Assembly: GCA_019115765.1 (NCBI GenBank) | Contig: DXCZ01000088.1 | Location: 1-50,633 of the forward strand | Direction: 5' to 3' | DNA: 50,633 nt | Source of the DNA: Candidatus Mediterraneibacter stercoripullorum | Lineage (GTDB): Bacteria; Bacillota; Clostridia; Lachnospirales; Lachnospiraceae | In this document: positions 41,332 through 50,374 of the stretch, piece by piece | Position numbering within the stretch: position 1 is the first letter of the stretch | Layout of the letters: each line of letters opens with the position of its first letter | The notes under the pieces: generated by a model | Databases searched by the model: none | What the model was told of the DNA's origin: nothing | The model's input: the letters and a program-made list of their open reading frames with translations, nothing else | Position numbers and translations under genes: made by a program

Positions 41332-43048
41332 AATGATAAGAGAGAGATATGAACTGTGGCTGAATGATCCGTATTTTGATGAGAAGACCAGAGCGGAGCT
41401 GAAGGCCATTGAACAGGATACGGCTGAGATCGAGGACCGGTTCTACCGGGATCTGGAGTTCGGGACGGGCGGTCTGCGGGGCGTGATCGGAGCCGGAACG
41501 AACCGGATGAATATCTACACAGTCAGAAAGGCGACCCAGGGACTGGCCAACTTCATTATAAAGGAAGGCACACAGGAGAAAGGTGTGGCGATTGCCTTTG
41601 ATTCCAGAAATATGTCACCGGAATTCGCACAGGAGGCAGCGCTGTGTCTGGCAGCGAATGGGATCAAAGCATATATTTTCCCGTCTCTGCGCCCTACCCC
41701 CATGCTTTCCTTTGCGCTCCGGGAGCTGAAGTGTACGGCCGGTATCGTTGTGACGGCCAGCCATAATCCGCCGGAGTACAACGGCTATAAGGTATACTGG
41801 GAGGACGGCGCCCAGATCACATACCCGAAAGATGAGCAGATCATCGGGGAAGTCAATGCGATCACGGATTACGCACAGGTGAAGATGACCACGAAGGAAG
41901 ATGCTGCGGCAGCAGGTCTGTACGAGGTGATCGGGGAAGAGATGGACGACCGCTATATGGCGGCGCTGAAGACGCAGGTCCTTCATCCGGATATCATCAA
42001 AGAAGAGGCAAAGAACCTGAAGATCGTCTATACACCGCTCCATGGAACAGGAAATATTCCGGTCCGCCGGATCCTGAAGGAGCTTGGATTCGAAAATGTT
42101 TATGTGGTAAAAGAGCAGGAACTGCCTGACGGAGACTTCCCCACAGTAAGTTATCCCAATCCGGAGGACAAGAAGGCATTCACACTTGCGCTGAAGCTGG
42201 CGGAAGAAGTGGACGCAGATATTGTGCTTGCCACGGATCCCGATGCGGACAGACTGGGTGTCTACGCAAAGGATACAGCTTCCGGAGAATATGTAGGCTT
42301 TACCGGGAATATGTCGGGAATGCTGATCCTGGAATATATCCTTTCCCAGAAGAAAGCCATGGGTATCCTGCCGGAGAACGGAGCTGTGGTCACAACCATC
42401 GTATCAGGAAAGATGGCCCGGAAGATCGCCGCTGCGTACCATGTGGATCTGATCGAGACACTGACCGGATTCAAGTATATCGGGGAGCAGATCAAATTCT
42501 TCGAACAGAACAAAGATCATGAATATCTGTTCGGATACGAAGAAAGCTACGGATGCCTGGTGGGAACCCACGCCAGAGACAAGGACGCCGTGGTTGCGGT
42601 TATGGCGCTGTGCGAAGTGGCTGCGTACTGCAAGAATCAGGGAATTACACTGTGCGACCAGATGAGAAATCTGTTTGAAACATATGGCTACTATAAAGAA
42701 GGATTATGTACTGTAACACGGAAAGGTCAGGACGGAGCAAAAGAGATTGCTGCCAAGATGGAGACGATCCGCAGCGAAGTCCCGAAGGAAATCGGCGGAA
42801 TGAAGGTAAAGCAGTTCCGTGATTACAGAGAAGATGTGACTCTGGACTGTGAGACGGGAGAAAAGAGACCCACAGGACTGCCCCGCTCCAACGTACTGTA
42901 CTTTGAATTGGAAGAGGAGGCGTGGTGCTGTATCCGTCCGTCAGGAACAGAGCCGAAGATTAAGTTTTATATGGGAGTCTGCGGCGCAGATGACGCGGAT
43001 GCAGATGAGAAGCTGGAAAAACTGACCGCTGCGGTACAAGAACTGTAG
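41324..43048 (+). CDS. phosphoglucomutase/phosphomannomutase family protein
   Basis: A 574-residue alpha-D-phosphohexomutase interconverting hexose 1- and 6-phosphates. The phosphoserine loop is TASHNPPEYNGYK, the metal loop DPDADRLG, the sugar-binding loop GYEESYGCLVG, and the phosphate loop IRPSGTEPKIKFY. The long form (about 570 residues) is the PgcA-like type of Firmicutes. GGAGG at 41312-41316 supports ATG 41324, which overlaps the GH13 gene end. In this locus it can convert mannose 1-phosphate (from GH130) or glucose 1-phosphate to 6-phosphates. Confidence 0.92.
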   Translation: MNEMIRERYELWLNDPYFDEKTRAELKAIEQDTAEIEDRFYRDLEFGTGGLRGVIGAGTNRMNIYTVRKATQGLANFIIKEGTQEKGVAIAFDSRNMSPEFAQEAALCLAANGIKAYIFPSLRPTPMLSFALRELKCTAGIVVTASHNPPEYNGYKVYWEDGAQITYPKDEQIIGEVNAITDYAQVKMTTKEDAAAAGLYEVIGEEMDDRYMAALKTQVLHPDIIKEEAKNLKIVYTPLHGTGNIPVRRILKELGFENVYVVKEQELPDGDFPTVSYPNPEDKKAFTLALKLAEEVDADIVLATDPDADRLGVYAKDTASGEYVGFTGNMSGMLILEYILSQKKAMGILPENGAVVTTIVSGKMARKIAAAYHVDLIETLTGFKYIGEQIKFFEQNKDHEYLFGYEESYGCLVGTHARDKDAVVAVMALCEVAAYCKNQGITLCDQMRNLFETYGYYKEGLCTVTRKGQDGAKEIAAKMETIRSEVPKEIGGMKVKQFRDYREDVTLDCETGEKRPTGLPRSNVLYFELEEEAWCCIRPSGTEPKIKFYMGVCGADDADADEKLEKLTAAVQEL

Positions 43049-43058
43049 GAGGACTTCA

Positions 43059-45500
43059 ATGCTGAAAACGGAAATCAATAAAAACTGGAGAATGCGAAGA
43101 GCCGATGAGTCCGGCTGGCAGCCGGCAGAAGTGCCGGGAACGGTTTACACAGACATGCTGCGAAACGGGCAGATAGAAGATCCCTACTGGCGGGATAATG
43201 CAGAGAGACTTCTGCCTCTTATGGAATATGATTATGAATATGAGACGGAATTTGAATGCAGTCCGGAATATATGGAATGTGAGGATGTCCTGCTCCGGTT
43301 TGAGGGAATCGATACCATTGCCGATATTTATGTTAATGGAAAACAAGTGGGAAATGCTTTCAATATGCACCGGATCTGGGAAATCCCTGTAAAGGAGCAT
43401 CTGTCTGCAGGAAACAACAGGCTTACCGTTAAGCTGCATTCCCCGCTGAGATATATCCGGGAGAAATTCGCAGAGTCACCGGTACTGGGCTCGGAGGACG
43501 CCATGGATGGTTTTGTCCATATCAGAAAGGCGCACTGCATGTTCGGCTGGGACTGGGGCGCCCATCTGCCGGATCAGGGAATCTTCCGACAGGTCTTTCT
43601 GCTGGGGAAAGAGAAGGAACGGATCCGGGAAGTGCGCATCCATCAGAAGCATATGGAGGACTGCGTGGAACTTGGACTTACTGTGCTGACAGATGGAACA
43701 GACAGGCCGGACTACCAGGTGACGATTACAGATCCGGAAGGAAACAGCCGCATTTACGAAAACAGCCCGGAGACGATCCGCATTGAGCAGCCCCGGCTTT
43801 GGTGGCCCAACGGGTTGGGAGAGCAGCCGCTGTATACGGTAAAGGTGGAACTGCTGGAAACGGAGAGCGAAGATGGCAGTACCAGGACGGCAGATACCTG
43901 GGAGAGACGGATCGGTCTTCGTACACTGACGATCCGGCGGGAGAAGGATGAGTGGGGCGAGAGCTTTGCCCATGAGATCAATGGAAGGACCGTATTTGCC
44001 ATGGGAGCGGACTATATTCCGGAGGATCACCTTCTGGGCAGGACAAGCAAAGAGCGGACGAGAAAGCTTTTGGAAGACTGCAGAGAGGCCAACTTTAATA
44101 CGATCCGTGTCTGGGGCGGCGGCTATTATCCGGAGGACTGGTTCTATGATCTGTGCGATGAACTGGGGCTGATGGTATGGCAGGACTTTATGTTCGCCTG
44201 TGGCTTATATGACCTGACGCCGGATTTCGAGGCAAATGTCACACAGGAATTCATTGATAATATCATCCGGCTCCGCCACCATGCGTCTCTTGCGCTGTGG
44301 TGCGGAAATAATGAGATGGAAATGTTTGTTGACCGGAGACTGTGGGTTACACAGAATTCCCAGGTGCGGGATTACCTGATCCTGTTCGAGCGGATCATCC
44401 CCCATGTACTGGAACAGTATGACCCGGATCATTTTTACTGGCCGGCGAGCCCTTCTTCCGGCGGTTCCTTTGATGAGCCCAATTCACCGGACCGGGGGGA
44501 TGTTCATTACTGGGATGTGTGGCATGGAGACAAGCCGTTTTCCGAATACAGGAAGTTCTATTTCCGCTATGTGTCAGAGTTTGGCTTCCAGTCCTTCCCC
44601 TGCCTGAGCACGGTGAAAACATTTACTCTGCCTGAGGACCGGAATATTTTCTCCTACGTAATGGAACGGCATCAGAGAAACGGCAGCGCTAATGGAAAGA
44701 TCATCAACTATATGCAGCAGACATATAAGTATCCGTCATCTTTCGATCTGGTACTTTATACTTCTCAGATGCTTCAGGCCGATGCCATCCGGTACGGAGT
44801 GGAACATTTCCGCCGAAACAGAGGCCGATGCATGGGCGCCATCTACTGGCAGCTGAACGACTGCTGGCCGGTAGCTTCCTGGTCATCGGTTGACTATACG
44901 GGAAGATGGAAAGCACTGCACTATTTTGCCAGACGTTTCTTTGCCCCGGTCATGATTTCATGCGAAGAGGAAGGATGGCTTACCCGGGAAATCAGTATGA
45001 ACTGGGAGCATTTCAAAGTGGAGCCGTCAATCCGCCTGAATGTGGCGAACGAGACATTTCAGCCGGAACAGCTGCAGGTAATATGGGCGGTGAGAAACGC
45101 GGATGGAAGTGTGCTCCGTGAAGAAAAAGAAGAGATTACGGTAGAGGCGCTGGCCTCCTGCTGGCTGGAGAAGACAGAGCTGCCGGATCTTGATGTTATG
45201 AACGAGTATGTAAGCTACGAAGCACGAAAAGACGGAGAAATCATCTCTTCCGGAACCGTAATCTTTTCCCTGCCCAAGTATTTCAAATATAAGGATCCTC
45301 AGCTGTCCTGCCAGGTGCAGGGCGATGAGATCATCGTAAAAGCACAGGCTTATGCCCGGGGCGTGGAAATCCGCAATGAAGACGAGACGCTGACCCTCTC
45401 CGACAACTACTTTGATATGAACGCTGGAGAAAAGCGGGTAAAAATCCTGCGGGGAGAACCAAATGGTCTGAGTATGAGAAGCGTTTATGATATTAAGTGA
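43059..45500 (+). CDS. GH2 beta-mannosidase
   Basis: An 813-residue cytoplasmic exo-beta-mannosidase. The N-terminal sandwich reads WRMRRADESGWQPAEVPGTV and the jelly-roll region contains DTIADIYVNGKQVGNAFNMH. The barrel carries FNTIRVWGGGYYPEDWFYDLCDELGL, the acid/base Glu419 in LWCGNNEMEMF and the nucleophile Glu507 in VSEFGFQSFP. The NE pair and overall length fit the beta-mannosidase branch of GH2 rather than beta-galactosidases. It is the last gene of the mannoside locus, 10 bp after the mutase. It would remove terminal beta-mannose from imported oligosaccharides. Confidence 0.92.
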   Translation: MLKTEINKNWRMRRADESGWQPAEVPGTVYTDMLRNGQIEDPYWRDNAERLLPLMEYDYEYETEFECSPEYMECEDVLLRFEGIDTIADIYVNGKQVGNAFNMHRIWEIPVKEHLSAGNNRLTVKLHSPLRYIREKFAESPVLGSEDAMDGFVHIRKAHCMFGWDWGAHLPDQGIFRQVFLLGKEKERIREVRIHQKHMEDCVELGLTVLTDGTDRPDYQVTITDPEGNSRIYENSPETIRIEQPRLWWPNGLGEQPLYTVKVELLETESEDGSTRTADTWERRIGLRTLTIRREKDEWGESFAHEINGRTVFAMGADYIPEDHLLGRTSKERTRKLLEDCREANFNTIRVWGGGYYPEDWFYDLCDELGLMVWQDFMFACGLYDLTPDFEANVTQEFIDNIIRLRHHASLALWCGNNEMEMFVDRRLWVTQNSQVRDYLILFERIIPHVLEQYDPDHFYWPASPSSGGSFDEPNSPDRGDVHYWDVWHGDKPFSEYRKFYFRYVSEFGFQSFPCLSTVKTFTLPEDRNIFSYVMERHQRNGSANGKIINYMQQTYKYPSSFDLVLYTSQMLQADAIRYGVEHFRRNRGRCMGAIYWQLNDCWPVASWSSVDYTGRWKALHYFARRFFAPVMISCEEEGWLTREISMNWEHFKVEPSIRLNVANETFQPEQLQVIWAVRNADGSVLREEKEEITVEALASCWLEKTELPDLDVMNEYVSYEARKDGEIISSGTVIFSLPKYFKYKDPQLSCQVQGDEIIVKAQAYARGVEIRNEDETLTLSDNYFDMNAGEKRVKILRGEPNGLSMRSVYDIK

Positions 45501-45636
45501 TGGTGAAAATAAGCATAAAATAATGGAAAAAATAAACACACTGTGGATAAAATTTCATAATCAGAGTAAGTTTGTTGATAAGTGCAATAATCACATATAA
45601 ATGGCTGCACATGATAAAACGATATGATATGGCGAG

Positions 45637-45695
45637 GGCATCCAAAGCAGAAAATACCGAGAAAAACGGGAAAGTGCTGCTTCGGATGCCTTTTC
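45637..45695 (+). terminator. terminator of the mannoside operon
   Basis: GGCATCCAAAGCAG at 45637-45650 pairs with CTGCTTCGGATGCC at 45677-45690 (one mismatch), followed by TTTT. The rest of the 45501-45806 gap holds no gene. TATAAT at 45763-45768 is a likely -10 for the SulP gene. Confidence 0.8.
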
Positions 45696-45806
45696 TGCGA
45701 AAAGGGAACGTGGTAAGATAAGAAAGAGAATCTGTGGAGAAACGAAACATAGACAACTGTATTATAATAGTGAATATCATGACTGAGAGGAGCAGAAACG
45801 GGAATA

Positions 45807-47960
45807 ATGAAAATACGATTTTTTCCTACTTTGAGAAACTATAAAAAGGAGTATCTGGCAAAAGATATTTTCTCCGGTGTTATTATTGCTGCGGTATCCA
45901 TTCCTATATCTATGGGGTATGCACAGATTTCGGGGCTTCCGGCAGCTTATGGGCTGTATGGATCACTGCTTCCGATTCTCTTTTTCGCATTGTTTTCAAC
46001 ATCCCGGCAGTTTATATTCGGTGTGGACGCTGCGCCCGCGGCAATTGTGGGAGCAGCTCTGGCGGCTCTTGGGATCGGTGCCGAAAGCAGCGAGGCCATG
46101 CAGTATGTGCCGGCTATTGCGCTGGCTGCGGGATTGTGGCTGCTGCTATTTTATTTTCTTCATGCGGACCGGATCGTAGACTTTATTTCTACGCCGGTTA
46201 TGGGAGGGTTTATCAGCGGGATCGCTGTGACGATCATTCTGATGCAGATTCCAAAGCTTCTGGGCGGCTCTGCGGGAACAGGCGAGCTTCTGGAGCTGCT
46301 TCACCATCTGGCTGAGGCAGCGCTCCATATAAACGGGATTTCTCTGATCCTCGGTATTCTGGCGCTTGCGCTCCTGATCGCCGGGAAACGTCTGATCCCG
46401 AAATTCCCCATGGCGGCAGCTGTTATGGCAGCAGGCGTCTGCCTGACTCTGTTTTTCCATATTGATGATTATGGCGTGACGCTTCTGGCACAGGTAGATA
46501 CAGGGCTTCCCGGATTCTTTCTGCCGGATTTCGCGCAGCTTAATCTTACGGCGGTGGCCGGACGGGGCCTGATGGTAGCTGTTGTCGTCATGGCGGAAAC
46601 CCTTCTTGCTGAAAATAATTTTGCCTCTAAGAATGGATACAGCCTGGATGACAGACAGGAAATTCTGGCGTGCGCAGCAGGAAATATCGCCTCGGCAGCC
46701 GTCGGATGCTGTCCTGTCAACGGAAGCATTTCCCGTACTTCCATGAATGAACAATACGGGGGACAGACTCAGGCAGTGTCTCTGACAGCAGGAATCGTGA
46801 TGGCTGTGATCCTGATGTTTGCCACGGGATTTATCGGATATCTGCCGGTTCCGGTTCTGACAGCAATCGTGATATCAGCGCTGATGAATGTTGTGGAGCT
46901 CCATCTGGCGGTCCGCCTGTTTAAAGTGAGCAGACAAGAATTCCTTATTTTTATGGCGGCATTTGTCGTTGTGCTTTTCCTTGGAACGATTTATGGCGTT
47001 GTAGCAGGAATCCTTCTCTCCTTTGTAGCTGTGATCATAAAGGCAACGAATCCGCCCAGACATTTCCAGGGAATGATACCGGGAAAACAGGAATTTTATG
47101 ATCTGGACCGGAACCGGTCAGTGTGGCCGGTGAAAAATGTACTGATCTACCGGTTCAATGAAAACCTGTTTTTTGCTAATATCAAGATCCTTCAGAAAGA
47201 CATTGAAAATAACATCAAAGAAGATACACAAGCAGTCATTTTGGATGCGGGAGCCGTCAACAGCATTGATATTACGGCGGCGGACAGTCTGGCTGCTCTG
47301 GCGGACAGAATGAAGAAGCAAAAGATCAGATTTTACATAACCGAACATTCCCGCAATGTGAACGATCAGTTCAGAAAGCTTGGCATCGGCTGGCTGATCC
47401 AGGAGGGTATGGTCAGGAGAACCATTGTTTCCGCACTTTACGATATGGGAATGAAGGAGCCGTTCCCTCTGGATATTCCAGAGAGCGAGATGGAAAAGGT
47501 GAGGAGAAACCTTTACTTTGCCCTGTCTCCGGAGGAAGAAAATTCGCTGGAAGAGTTTGCGTGGGCATTTGGGCCGGATGCAGTGCGGGAGATCGAGAGA
47601 CAGGTAAAATCGATCGTCGAACAGATACACGGTATTTCGGATCTGGAAGAGCTGTCGGAGGCAGGACTGGAAGAAAAACTGCAGTACTGGCATTCACTTG
47701 GCCCGCTGGACGAGGATGAACTGCTTAGAAGACTGGAACTTCATATTGATGATCTTCCAGGTGAATTGAAAGAAAACAGTACCCTTGTGGTCAGACTGAT
47801 CGAGCGGAGGAGAAGAGTGCTGCGCGACAGAATATTAAGAGAACATCCGAATATCAGAGAACATTTGAATGAAAAAAGAGATATTCTGGAACAGCGTTTG
47901 AAAAAGCAGAATCCGGAAGGAATACGAAAGCTCCATAAGCTGGAAAACCAAAATAGATAA
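45807..47960 (+). CDS. SulP-family anion transporter with STAS domain and long C-terminal extension
   Basis: A 717-residue membrane protein. The N-terminal part has the SulP signature FSGVIIAAVSIPISMGYAQISGLPAAYGLY and 10-12 spans up to about residue 410. A STAS domain follows (about 440-555: VLIYRFNENLFFANIKIL, AVILDAGAVNSIDITAADSL). About 150 further residues after the STAS domain form a highly charged, probably helical tail (SEMEKVRRNLYFALSPEEEN, RLIERRRRVLRDRILREHPN). This tail is not usual in SulP proteins. The family moves sulfate, bicarbonate or organic anions. The alarmone synthetase gene follows after 34 bp. Confidence 0.88.
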   Translation: MKIRFFPTLRNYKKEYLAKDIFSGVIIAAVSIPISMGYAQISGLPAAYGLYGSLLPILFFALFSTSRQFIFGVDAAPAAIVGAALAALGIGAESSEAMQYVPAIALAAGLWLLLFYFLHADRIVDFISTPVMGGFISGIAVTIILMQIPKLLGGSAGTGELLELLHHLAEAALHINGISLILGILALALLIAGKRLIPKFPMAAAVMAAGVCLTLFFHIDDYGVTLLAQVDTGLPGFFLPDFAQLNLTAVAGRGLMVAVVVMAETLLAENNFASKNGYSLDDRQEILACAAGNIASAAVGCCPVNGSISRTSMNEQYGGQTQAVSLTAGIVMAVILMFATGFIGYLPVPVLTAIVISALMNVVELHLAVRLFKVSRQEFLIFMAAFVVVLFLGTIYGVVAGILLSFVAVIIKATNPPRHFQGMIPGKQEFYDLDRNRSVWPVKNVLIYRFNENLFFANIKILQKDIENNIKEDTQAVILDAGAVNSIDITAADSLAALADRMKKQKIRFYITEHSRNVNDQFRKLGIGWLIQEGMVRRTIVSALYDMGMKEPFPLDIPESEMEKVRRNLYFALSPEEENSLEEFAWAFGPDAVREIERQVKSIVEQIHGISDLEELSEAGLEEKLQYWHSLGPLDEDELLRRLELHIDDLPGELKENSTLVVRLIERRRRVLRDRILREHPNIREHLNEKRDILEQRLKKQNPEGIRKLHKLENQNR

Positions 47961-47994
47961 GAAACAATCTTTGAAAAAACTAAAGTAGGTGTGG

Positions 47995-48987
47995 ATGATG
48001 ATATCTTTAAATGATTACTTATATTCAGGAGATACGGTATTGAAAATACTGAAAAAATATGCCCGGGATCTGGAAATTTCAGCAGAAGAAAATCACAACG
48101 AGGTGGACCGGATACATGTCATCTTCCTGAAACGAACTTCAGACCTGCTGGAACACAATGATTTCCTGACGGCACAGTCACAGAAAATCCGGGAGTTTTA
48201 TAAGTACATGGCAAAGGAATACGCCAATCTCTCTTTTACCTTTAAAGGAAGGATCAAATCCCTGATCCGCGCGGAAACAAAATTCAACGGTTATATTGTG
48301 GAATACATCTATGATTATTATACCGCACATGGAGTCTGTCCGCCTCTGGAAGAATTGAAAAAGAAGCTGGATGGTTTCAGAGATCTGATCGCATACCGCA
48401 TTGTCATATCTATGCCAAAGTGCCATGTCAGTGATGACAGAGAACGGGAAAAAGAGGAAATCCGTAACCTGTACGCCATTGCAAATGTTATGAAAGGGTT
48501 CCTCGAAAAGCAGGGATTCCGCGCAGAGCCGGCCCTTGGTGTAAAGGAGAGCACCTCCCCGCTGCTGAGCGACGCGGTGCGCCCCTATTACAGAGATTAT
48601 ATCTGCCATGCAGAACGAGACGGATACAGGTCTTTGCATATAACATTTTTTGACGAGAGCGCGAAATGCTATATGGAAATGCAGCTCCGCACCAAGCAGA
48701 TGGACGACATCGCGGAGATCGGCCCGGCAAATCATCTGGGATACGAGAAAAAACAGGAGAGCGAACGCGCCAGAAGAGACAGTATCCCAGTGGGAGAGAA
48801 CATCTATTTTGACGAGGCATATGAAAGAGTCAGAAAACTGCAGGAACTGGACCTGGCAAAAGTAGATGTGAATATGTTCTCGGCTGTAAATAACAGTCTT
48901 ATGAATGACGGATGCGGACTGTACCGGGGGAGGCTGATCCTGCCGTATGAGCATCTGTCCAGATTCCAGAATGATCTGATCGATTAG
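47995..48987 (+). CDS. RelA/SpoT-domain (p)ppGpp synthetase, no hydrolase domain
   Basis: A 330-residue protein. An N-terminal helical region precedes the synthetase domain (about residues 80-265): FKGRIKSLIRAETKF with the ATP-binding RxKS, the metal Asp in FRDLIAYRIVIS, the GTP-side Tyr in DGYRSLHITF and EMQLRTKQMDDIAEIGPANHLGY. These residues match active synthetases, so it likely makes (p)ppGpp or a related nucleotide. There is no HD hydrolase or TGS/ACT region. It is larger than RelP/RelQ. ATG 47995 (or 47998) follows AGGTGTGG; a GTG at 47989 is also in frame. It is co-directional with the SulP gene. Confidence 0.85.
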   Translation: MMISLNDYLYSGDTVLKILKKYARDLEISAEENHNEVDRIHVIFLKRTSDLLEHNDFLTAQSQKIREFYKYMAKEYANLSFTFKGRIKSLIRAETKFNGYIVEYIYDYYTAHGVCPPLEELKKKLDGFRDLIAYRIVISMPKCHVSDDREREKEEIRNLYAIANVMKGFLEKQGFRAEPALGVKESTSPLLSDAVRPYYRDYICHAERDGYRSLHITFFDESAKCYMEMQLRTKQMDDIAEIGPANHLGYEKKQESERARRDSIPVGENIYFDEAYERVRKLQELDLAKVDVNMFSAVNNSLMNDGCGLYRGRLILPYEHLSRFQNDLID

Positions 48988-49005
48988 GCAGGAATCTGTG
49001 GCGTC

Positions 49006-49055
49006 AGAGCCCGTGGAGCCTTATTTTATAAGGTCTCTGCGGGTTCTGTCTTTTT
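49006..49055 (+). terminator. terminator after the alarmone synthetase
   Basis: AGAGCCCGTGGAGCCTTAT pairs imperfectly with ATAAGGTCTCTGCGGGTTCT around a TTT loop, then GTCTTTTT. A long stem of about 18 pairs with a few mismatches. Confidence 0.8.
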
Positions 49056-49119
49056 GTCTGGGAGTGTCAAAAATCGTTAATTTTTGCGGGAATAGTGTGG
49101 TAAAATCGTGAGATGTTAA

Positions 49120-49148
49120 TTGTGACAGTAGTCGGTAAATAATATAAT
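49120..49148 (+). promoter_or_regulatory. promoter of the antitoxin remnant
   Basis: TTGTGA at 49120-49125 and TATAAT at 49143-49148 are separated by 17 bp. It precedes the truncated antitoxin ORF, whose ribosome site GGGAGG is at 49165-49170. Confidence 0.55.
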
Positions 49149-49177
49149 ACGACTATAAAAAGACGGGAGGTATGATT

Positions 49178-49267
49178 ATGTCTTCAATACAAGAAGCTAT
49201 TCGTCCATCAGCAGATCTGAGAAATCATTACAGTGAAATATCGAGGCAGATGTTGAAGGAGAAATAA
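49178..49267 (+). pseudogene. truncated Phd/YefM-type antitoxin
   Basis: A 29-residue ORF beginning SSIQEAIRPSADLRNHYSEISRQ, the usual N-terminus of Phd/YefM antitoxins (DNA-binding part), stops after MLKEK. Intact homologues are about 80-95 residues and carry the toxin-binding tail. The promoter and ribosome site look good. The tail missing here would normally neutralise the toxin encoded next. Confidence 0.6.
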
Positions 49268-49268
49268 C

Positions 49269-49391
49269 ATGAAATACACAGTTGTTCGTACTGATATGGC
49301 AGATGAGCAGATCTGTAAGAGTATCTTTTATATTAATGAGAATTTTGGCTCAGAAGTTGCATTGCAGAAATTGGATGAGTTAGAAGCTTGA
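49269..49391 (+). pseudogene. truncated RelE/ParE-type toxin
   Basis: A 40-residue ORF immediately after the antitoxin piece: KYTVVRTDMADEQICKSIFY, then INENFGSEVALQKLDELEA. This resembles the first 40 residues of RelE/ParE toxins, which normally run to about 95-105. TGA ends it at 49389-49391, after which the reading frame shifts and no clear toxin core remains. Together with the antitoxin stub it marks a dead toxin-antitoxin module. Confidence 0.6.
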
Positions 49392-49499
49392 CAGTATAGA
49401 GAAGATTTATGACAGGCTGGACGGTAGAAAAATTTTTTTAAAGAGAATTGGATACAGCAAAAGTTCTCCGCAACCTGCAAAGTGGTCAGCATTCCGATG

Positions 49500-49777
49500 C
49501 CGATGGAAGCCATTGAGGGAATATGGGCTGCGTGAGCCGGAGTTCAGTGATATGGAGATTGGATTTCGCATCAGCCTCTATTGCAATACAGAGGATGCGC
49601 TGGGAGATACCACCCAAGGTGCTGAAAAAACTACCCAAGCTATCCAAGACGCTACCCAAGGTACCACCTAAGTTAGGCTGACGGAAAAAGATAAGAACGT
49701 ATTGGCGGTAATCAAAGAGCAACAGAATATAGCTAAACACTGTTTCGCCAATTGGTCATTAAACTTACCAGTTGGCG
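49500..49777 (+). pseudogene. C-terminal remnant of an AlbA-domain/divergent-AAA regulator-type gene
   Basis: One frame reads REYGLREPEFSDMEIGFRIS followed by a Thr/Gln-rich stretch (TTQGAEKTTQAIQDATQGTT) and stops at 49669-49671. After a frameshift, LTEKDKNVLAVIKEQQNI follows to 49777. This order (LREPEF, TTQ repeats, then a winged-helix start) recalls the tail of ATP-binding AlbA_2/HATPase_c_4 proteins. The main domain is absent. Assignment from memory. Confidence 0.45.
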
Positions 49778-49783
49778 TATAGA

Positions 49784-50101
49784 TTAAGGCGGGATATCCA
49801 CAAGAGGATATCCCGCCTTATTGCTAAAGCTTAAAATATCTGCATGTGTTCCTGTATCAACAAGCGTAAGTGTTAGAATGTCATTTTCAATCAGATAGAC
49901 CAGAAGCCAGTCCGGTTTAATATGACATTCACGAAAACCTTTAAATTTGCCGCTTAATTCGTGATCTCGATATTTTGCTTCGAGTTGTTTTCACTGACGA
50001 AGTACATCAACAACATTGTTGAGAAGCGAAAGATCCAGACCACGTTTTTTCATGAGTTTATAACTCTTTTTATAAGCGGTGGTGAATTTTACTGTATACA
50101 T
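49784..50101 (-). pseudogene. YafQ-type toxin with in-frame nonsense codon
   Basis: The frame starts ATG at 50101, directly after the DinJ stop. It encodes MYTVKFTTAYKKSYKLMKKR, then GLDLSLLNNVVDVLRQ, and is cut by TGA at 49991-49993. Beyond it the same frame continues KQLEAKYRDHELSGKFKGFR, ECHIKPDWLLVYLIENDILT, LTLVDTGTHADIL, the conserved YafQ body with its catalytic-type His residues. Family members have a Gly at the stop position (GGA to TGA would explain it). So the toxin is probably inactive unless read through. Confidence 0.85.
49785..49820. terminator. strong bidirectional hairpin
   Basis: TAAGGCGGGATATCC at 49785-49799 pairs perfectly with GGATATCCCGCCTTA at 49806-49820 (15 bp, 6-nt loop), with T-rich flanks. 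It is the 3' end for the remnants on the + strand and for yafQ on the - strand. A second hairpin, GCCAATTGGT with ACCAGTTGGC, lies at 49747-49776. Confidence 0.75.
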
Positions 50102-50374
50102 TTATTCTTCAAGTGCCTTCAGTAGTTCATCCATGCTGGTGTATCCCTTGACGTCAGGATTGCGGGAAATACGTCTGGCTTCATTCATAGCGTCAAGTGT
50201 GCGCTGACTGTAGTGAGGCATTTCGACATTAAACGGAAGCCCTCCTCTGAGAACGCATTGATGAAGGAACAGATTGACCGCACTGGACATATCTAAGCCA
50301 AGTTCATTAAATAAAGCTGTGGCCTGTTTTTTTATGTCTGCATCAATTCTAATTTGTGTAGGTGTGGTAGACAT
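50102..50374 (-). CDS. dinJ: DinJ/RelB-type antitoxin
   Basis: A 90-residue antitoxin with an N-terminal ribbon-helix-helix: TPTQIRIDADIKKQATALFNELGLDMSSAVNLFLHQCVLRGGLPF. A tail follows that binds the YafQ toxin (ARRISRNPDVKGYTSMDELL). The upstream in-frame ATG at 50407 lacks a ribosome site; GGCGGTGAT favours 50374. The stop is directly followed by the yafQ start codon. In the usual modules it represses its own promoter and neutralises the toxin, but the toxin here carries a nonsense codon. Confidence 0.9.
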   Translation of the reverse strand: MSTTPTQIRIDADIKKQATALFNELGLDMSSAVNLFLHQCVLRGGLPFNVEMPHYSQRTLDAMNEARRISRNPDVKGYTSMDELLKALEE

